Assembly (NCBI RefSeq): GCF_964355755.1
Contig: NC_092680.1
Span: forward strand, 19,941,001 to 20,005,000
Source: Antedon mediterranea
Taxonomy: Eukaryota > Echinodermata > Crinoidea > Comatulida > Antedonidae
DNA: 64,000 nucleotides
Direction of reading: 5' to 3'
The position numbers and the translations under genes were made by a program. Shown here in pieces: positions 61,401 through 64,000 of this stretch. Each line of letters starts with the position of its first letter. The first letter of the stretch is position 1. A model generated the notes under the pieces. That model made no database searches, had not been told where the DNA came from, and saw only the letters and a list, made by a program, of their open reading frames with translations.

Positions 61401-64000
61401 GATTATGAATTTTTAAAATTAATATTTAATACTTTTACTTTTTTGAAATTAAAAAAATGTAACAATTGTTTTTGTATCTAGTAATGTTTGTACAGTATAC
61501 TACAGTTGTGGCAGATCGTAGTAAAATTCCCCTTGCAATGAAATAACTTTGTAGGCCTGAAGCACACAAAATAGAAAGAGAGGGTCCGAACAGGGAAAAG
61601 AACATCCCCCTGCCCATTAATTTTTTTTTTTTTTAAATTAAAAAGACAGTTTTGGACAATATATTTGGCAATTATTACAATTCATCTCCAAAAAAATGCT
61701 TCTCTCGCACATAAACTAAGCCATCATCCCAGCCTAGGCCAAACGCGGCCGACCTTGGGCGTGAAGTGCGTAGCATCGCGCTGCGCCCCGCGACACTATT
61801 TATAACTATGCCTCAACCGACTGCCTACAAAATTCGTCCTCCATACAGTCAGTGTTTATTCTGTAGCCGTTTGAGGTTGGACAGTGATATACGCATATGT
61901 AAGTGTAATATCAAATGGAGTAAATTTATATAATCGAATTTTATATAGATGTTCTTTCATTTTGACGCGAAAGATAAAATAAAGTCGTACTGTTTATCGC
62001 GTAGATGTAAATCCTATTTGTTTTCATTGATTTGGTGGCGTGCCGCATTGCCTACTGGGTAATCCGCTTGCCGGAATGGCTGCCCATGGAATTATCATTT
62101 TTCGAGCGTCAGTTCCATATCTTGCGCCACTACGTGGCGCTATACGATCTTTGGTGTAGATCAACAAAAACTTCTGAAATTCACACCTGTTCTGACGCGA
62201 TTCCGGTCCGGCGCCGGCAAATCCAATCGAACGTCAATGTTTCGTTTTTACGCGGTTACGCGCATATCGATTGGCGCATAGCCGCGTAGAGCGTCGTGAA
62301 AACGAAACATTGGCGTTCGATTCGCTGGACCGGAACCGGGCCGGAACAGGTGTGAAAGACCATAGACATGTAATTAACCCGGATTACTATAATAACTACA
62401 TTTTATCTTAAACAGTTATATAATTTGAATGATGTAGTTAATAATAACACATTATGACTTTTCTGTAACGTTTTATTTATTATCAGGTTCGATCCGAAAG
62501 AACAGTCTTCCGATGGAATAACTGTTGCAAACACACTCTTTGAAGCGTCTGGGGACGATTACCAAAAGTGGCAGGAACACACTATTGACGGTATTTGAGT
62601 TCTATAAAAATGTAAAATAAATAAAATATTTTTTAAAACTGTAAACAGGTAATGAAAAAGGTTTCTACAATACGTGTAAACATTCATGTCCTAAAAAATA
62701 TTGTAAGATTATATAATTGTTAATTACTCTTATTTGTATTTATAGAAATTGAATTATCTAATAAGATACGAGAAGAAGCAGTAACAGACTATGTGGCAAA
62801 AACGCTATTACAGAGACAAAACAGCACTAAATCAACTTCGTCGACTGAATCTGATCTAGACAAATCTGAAATGATGGTATTTAAGAACTTGTTTTTACTT
62901 CAATTCACTATTATATGGAATATTATTCGAAGTATTAACATAATTATTGTCTTTCTGTTGATTATATAACAGGATACTTTAGATGAAGATACAGAGGAAT
63001 TGAATCTAGAGGGAAAAGGTATTATTAAAGGATATCTTGACCGAGAACCATATTGTAACAACGTATTAGGGATGTACATATGGTTTCAGAACAATCGCAA
63101 GATTTACGATACCGACTCGCGCGCGTTCACCGTACAGCTTTCGCCGTAAATTGCTGTGACGTCACAAGTGCGTGGCAAAATCTACCTCATGAGTTTTCAC
63201 CGAAATTCATAAACTTGTATAATTTACTCCCCATCGTCTTTGTATACAAGTGTTAGGCCGATGGATTACTATAAACATCATCGTCTTTATTCATCAAAAT
63301 TCACCGCTATCATCGTATTAAAACAGTTTTTAGTTCGATATGGTTGAATGATTCCAGAGCATCATACGTAATTCATTCGTTTCTAGCTACCCTTTCGGGT
63401 CAATAGACAAGTCTTGCAAATCGCAAACATTTCTAGTATTAAACACTCTAAAATAAATCGTAACAATTTAAATGTTGATTATTTGTTATTGTTTCTTTGC
63501 TTATCTGGATATTAAAGTGAAAAACACCAGACTAAACACTTTGGCAAATTTAAGCCTAATACAGGTCAAATTAGCAATTGAAATGACGGTACCTATCCCT
63601 TGTATGTTAACAACAGTGAAAACTCATGAGGTACGGTAGATTTTGTCATGTACTTGTCACAGCAATTTACAGCGACGGTTGTACGGCGAGCGCGTGCGGC
63701 GATATTGTAAATCTTACGATTGTTCTGAAATCATAATGTACATCCTTAAAACGTTGTTGAAACATGGTTCTCGGTCAAGTTGTCCTTTAACTATCTCTGT
63801 ATTATAATAAGCCTACATGTACCATTCGGTATAATATTATTGTTTCTTCTTTCCATGTTGAATTGGTATTCCTATTTTGTTACGGATATGCCTAAAAATA
63901 AATACAGTTTTGTATTTACCTTAGATAAAAGAGGAAGTAACGTGAGTACTCTGGAGAAGAAATTTCCTGAAGAATTCCACAAATTGCTAGTTGATAAAAT
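55440..64000 (+). CDS. Ankyrin-repeat/Roc-type GTPase (Roco-like), 5' part, runs off the window
   Basis: Eleven coding exons were placed: 55440-55462, 55742-55838, 56536-56649, 56908-57009, 57525-57644, 58071-58173, 59431-59596, 62487-62590, 62746-62876, 62973-63018 and 63925-64000 (edge). All junctions are in phase; the sixth intron uses a GC donor. The visible 360 residues begin MERFDSS. About residues 9-185 are diverged ankyrin repeats, mostly one per exon; the clearest is FGKTPLHVCLE, followed by DEKTPIDLYN. The P-loop GKEGAGKTS lies at 225-233, followed by a switch-I-like QSSDGI. This order resembles Roco (Roc-COR) GTPases with N-terminal ankyrins in marine invertebrates. A long acidic Ser/Thr-rich linker comes next. 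The G3 motif and any COR, kinase, TIR or death domain would lie beyond 64000. The first exon is short and inferred from its splice fit. Confidence 0.85.
55846..55979. mobile_element. Hairpin MITE family 2, copy 5
   Basis: TAAGCTCTATCTAAACTATC on the left, GTTTGTCACAGAGCTTA on the right. GTGTGATGTGCCCA pairs with TGGGCACATCACAT, and a 21-bp GATATGCCCAAATACGGTAG segment is partly repeated. It begins 7 bases after the donor GT of exon 2 of the ANK-Roc gene. Confidence 0.8.
58174..58179 (+). promoter_or_regulatory. Non-canonical GC splice donor (GCAAGT)
   Basis: Exon 6 ends ATAGAAG and the intron starts GCAAGT. Only this cut gives phase 1 and joins to the exon at 59431 as ..QLIEEFSIPAEIL. The GT three bases further on (AA/GTAAAG) would put the next exon out of frame. 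Confidence 0.75.
59057..59392. repeat. 21-bp minisatellite, exactly 16 units
   Basis: The unit begins GTTGCAACCATGTCC and ends AGCATT; 16 units fill 336 bp with only a few substitutions. Since 21 is a multiple of three, most frames are open on both strands. It lies in intron 6 of the ANK-Roc gene, ending 38 bp before the acceptor of the P-loop exon. One plus-strand frame (from ATG 59055, heptads of LQPCPAL) stays open into that exon in the correct frame. Confidence 0.95.
59792..62153. mobile_element. 2.4 kb TIR transposon with 9-bp target duplication (hAT- or Mutator-like)
   Basis: GTGTAGATC flanks both ends (59783-59791 and 62154-62162). The TIRs share AAAGAT..TATAGCGCCACG.AGTGGCGCAAGATA and, further in, AATTCCATGGGCAGCCATTC followed by CGGCAAGC. 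An 8-9-bp duplication is typical of hAT or Mutator superfamilies. No transposase was recognised. A 69-codon frame (60137-60346, Lys-rich, with DIDWRLDDRWIKQGLDGW) may be a remnant or small host-derived piece. Occupies most of ANK-Roc intron 7. Confidence 0.75.
62181..62355. mobile_element. GC-rich hairpin MITE
   Basis: TCACACCTGTTC at the left and GAACAGGTGTGA at the right. The arms pair over nearly the whole 175 bp (AATGTTTCGTTTT with AAAACGAAACATT, CGGTCCGG.G with CCGGACCG-like segments). Rich in CpG. It begins 18 bp after the target duplication of the preceding transposon. Confidence 0.75.
63029..63786. mobile_element. 758-bp foldback transposon with about 180-bp TIRs
   Basis: The left arm starts AGGATATCTTGACCGAGAAC and the right arm ends GTTCTCGGTCAAGTTGTCCT. 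The arms pair through ATTTCAGAACAATCG..AGATTTAC and AATTGCTGTGAC to CTCATGAGTTTTCAC. TTAA flanks both ends (63025-63028, 63787-63790). There is no transposase. It makes up 84 percent of ANK-Roc intron 10 and starts 10 bp after its donor. Confidence 0.85.

Overview
The window is AT-rich, intron-rich animal DNA from a marine invertebrate deuterostome, most likely an echinoderm. Three things suggest this. Five protein-coding genes carry short exons with GT..AG splice sites. A 5S rRNA-derived repeat at about 9.1 kb has the echinoderm-type core (CGGTTCTCGTC..GATCACCGAAGTTAAGC). The transposon load is of the kind seen in such genomes (tRNA- and 5S-derived SINEs, many hairpin MITEs). Species cannot be fixed from the sequence alone.

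Layout, left to right. 1-6.4 kb: intergenic, with simple repeats and a SINE fragment. 6.4-24.9 kb: a Kv2/Shab-type voltage-gated K+ channel on the minus strand, in two coding exons split by a 15.7 kb intron full of repeats. 24.9-34.3 kb: intergenic, holding two adjacent CRE-type sites and a broken piece of ribosomal protein P0. 34.3-43.1 kb: UBE2W (ubiquitin-conjugating enzyme E2 W), minus strand, six coding exons, 151 aa, exactly the human length. 43.9-46.8 kb: LRRC28, minus strand, eight coding exons, 379 aa. 46.8-49.7 kb: a divergent intergenic region occupied by a 1.4 kb long-TIR transposon. 49.7-51.8 kb: an acyl-protein thioesterase (LYPLA1/2), plus strand, seven coding exons, 226 aa, starting with the palmitoylated MCGN-type N-terminus. 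51.8-55.4 kb: its 3' flank, containing a diverged tandem duplication. 55.4 kb to the right edge: the 5' part of an ankyrin-repeat/Roc-type GTPase gene, plus strand, with eleven coding exons visible and the rest outside the window.

The genes are ordinary neighbours rather than an operon or pathway: a membrane channel, a ubiquitin enzyme, an LRR protein of unknown function, a depalmitoylating hydrolase and a Roco-like GTPase. The gene models were built by hand: exon phases, splice sites and reading frames close at every junction listed.

The less ordinary content is in the repeats and in the last gene. There is a chimeric 5S-tRNA SINE nested in a Harbinger-like MITE, and a five-copy hairpin MITE family. 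Two transposons lie 7-10 bp downstream of 5' splice sites in the ANK-Roc gene. That gene also has a 16-unit, 21-bp minisatellite that is open in frame into the exon with the P-loop, and a GC-AG intron. Everything else longer than 300 bp without an entry showed no recognisable gene.
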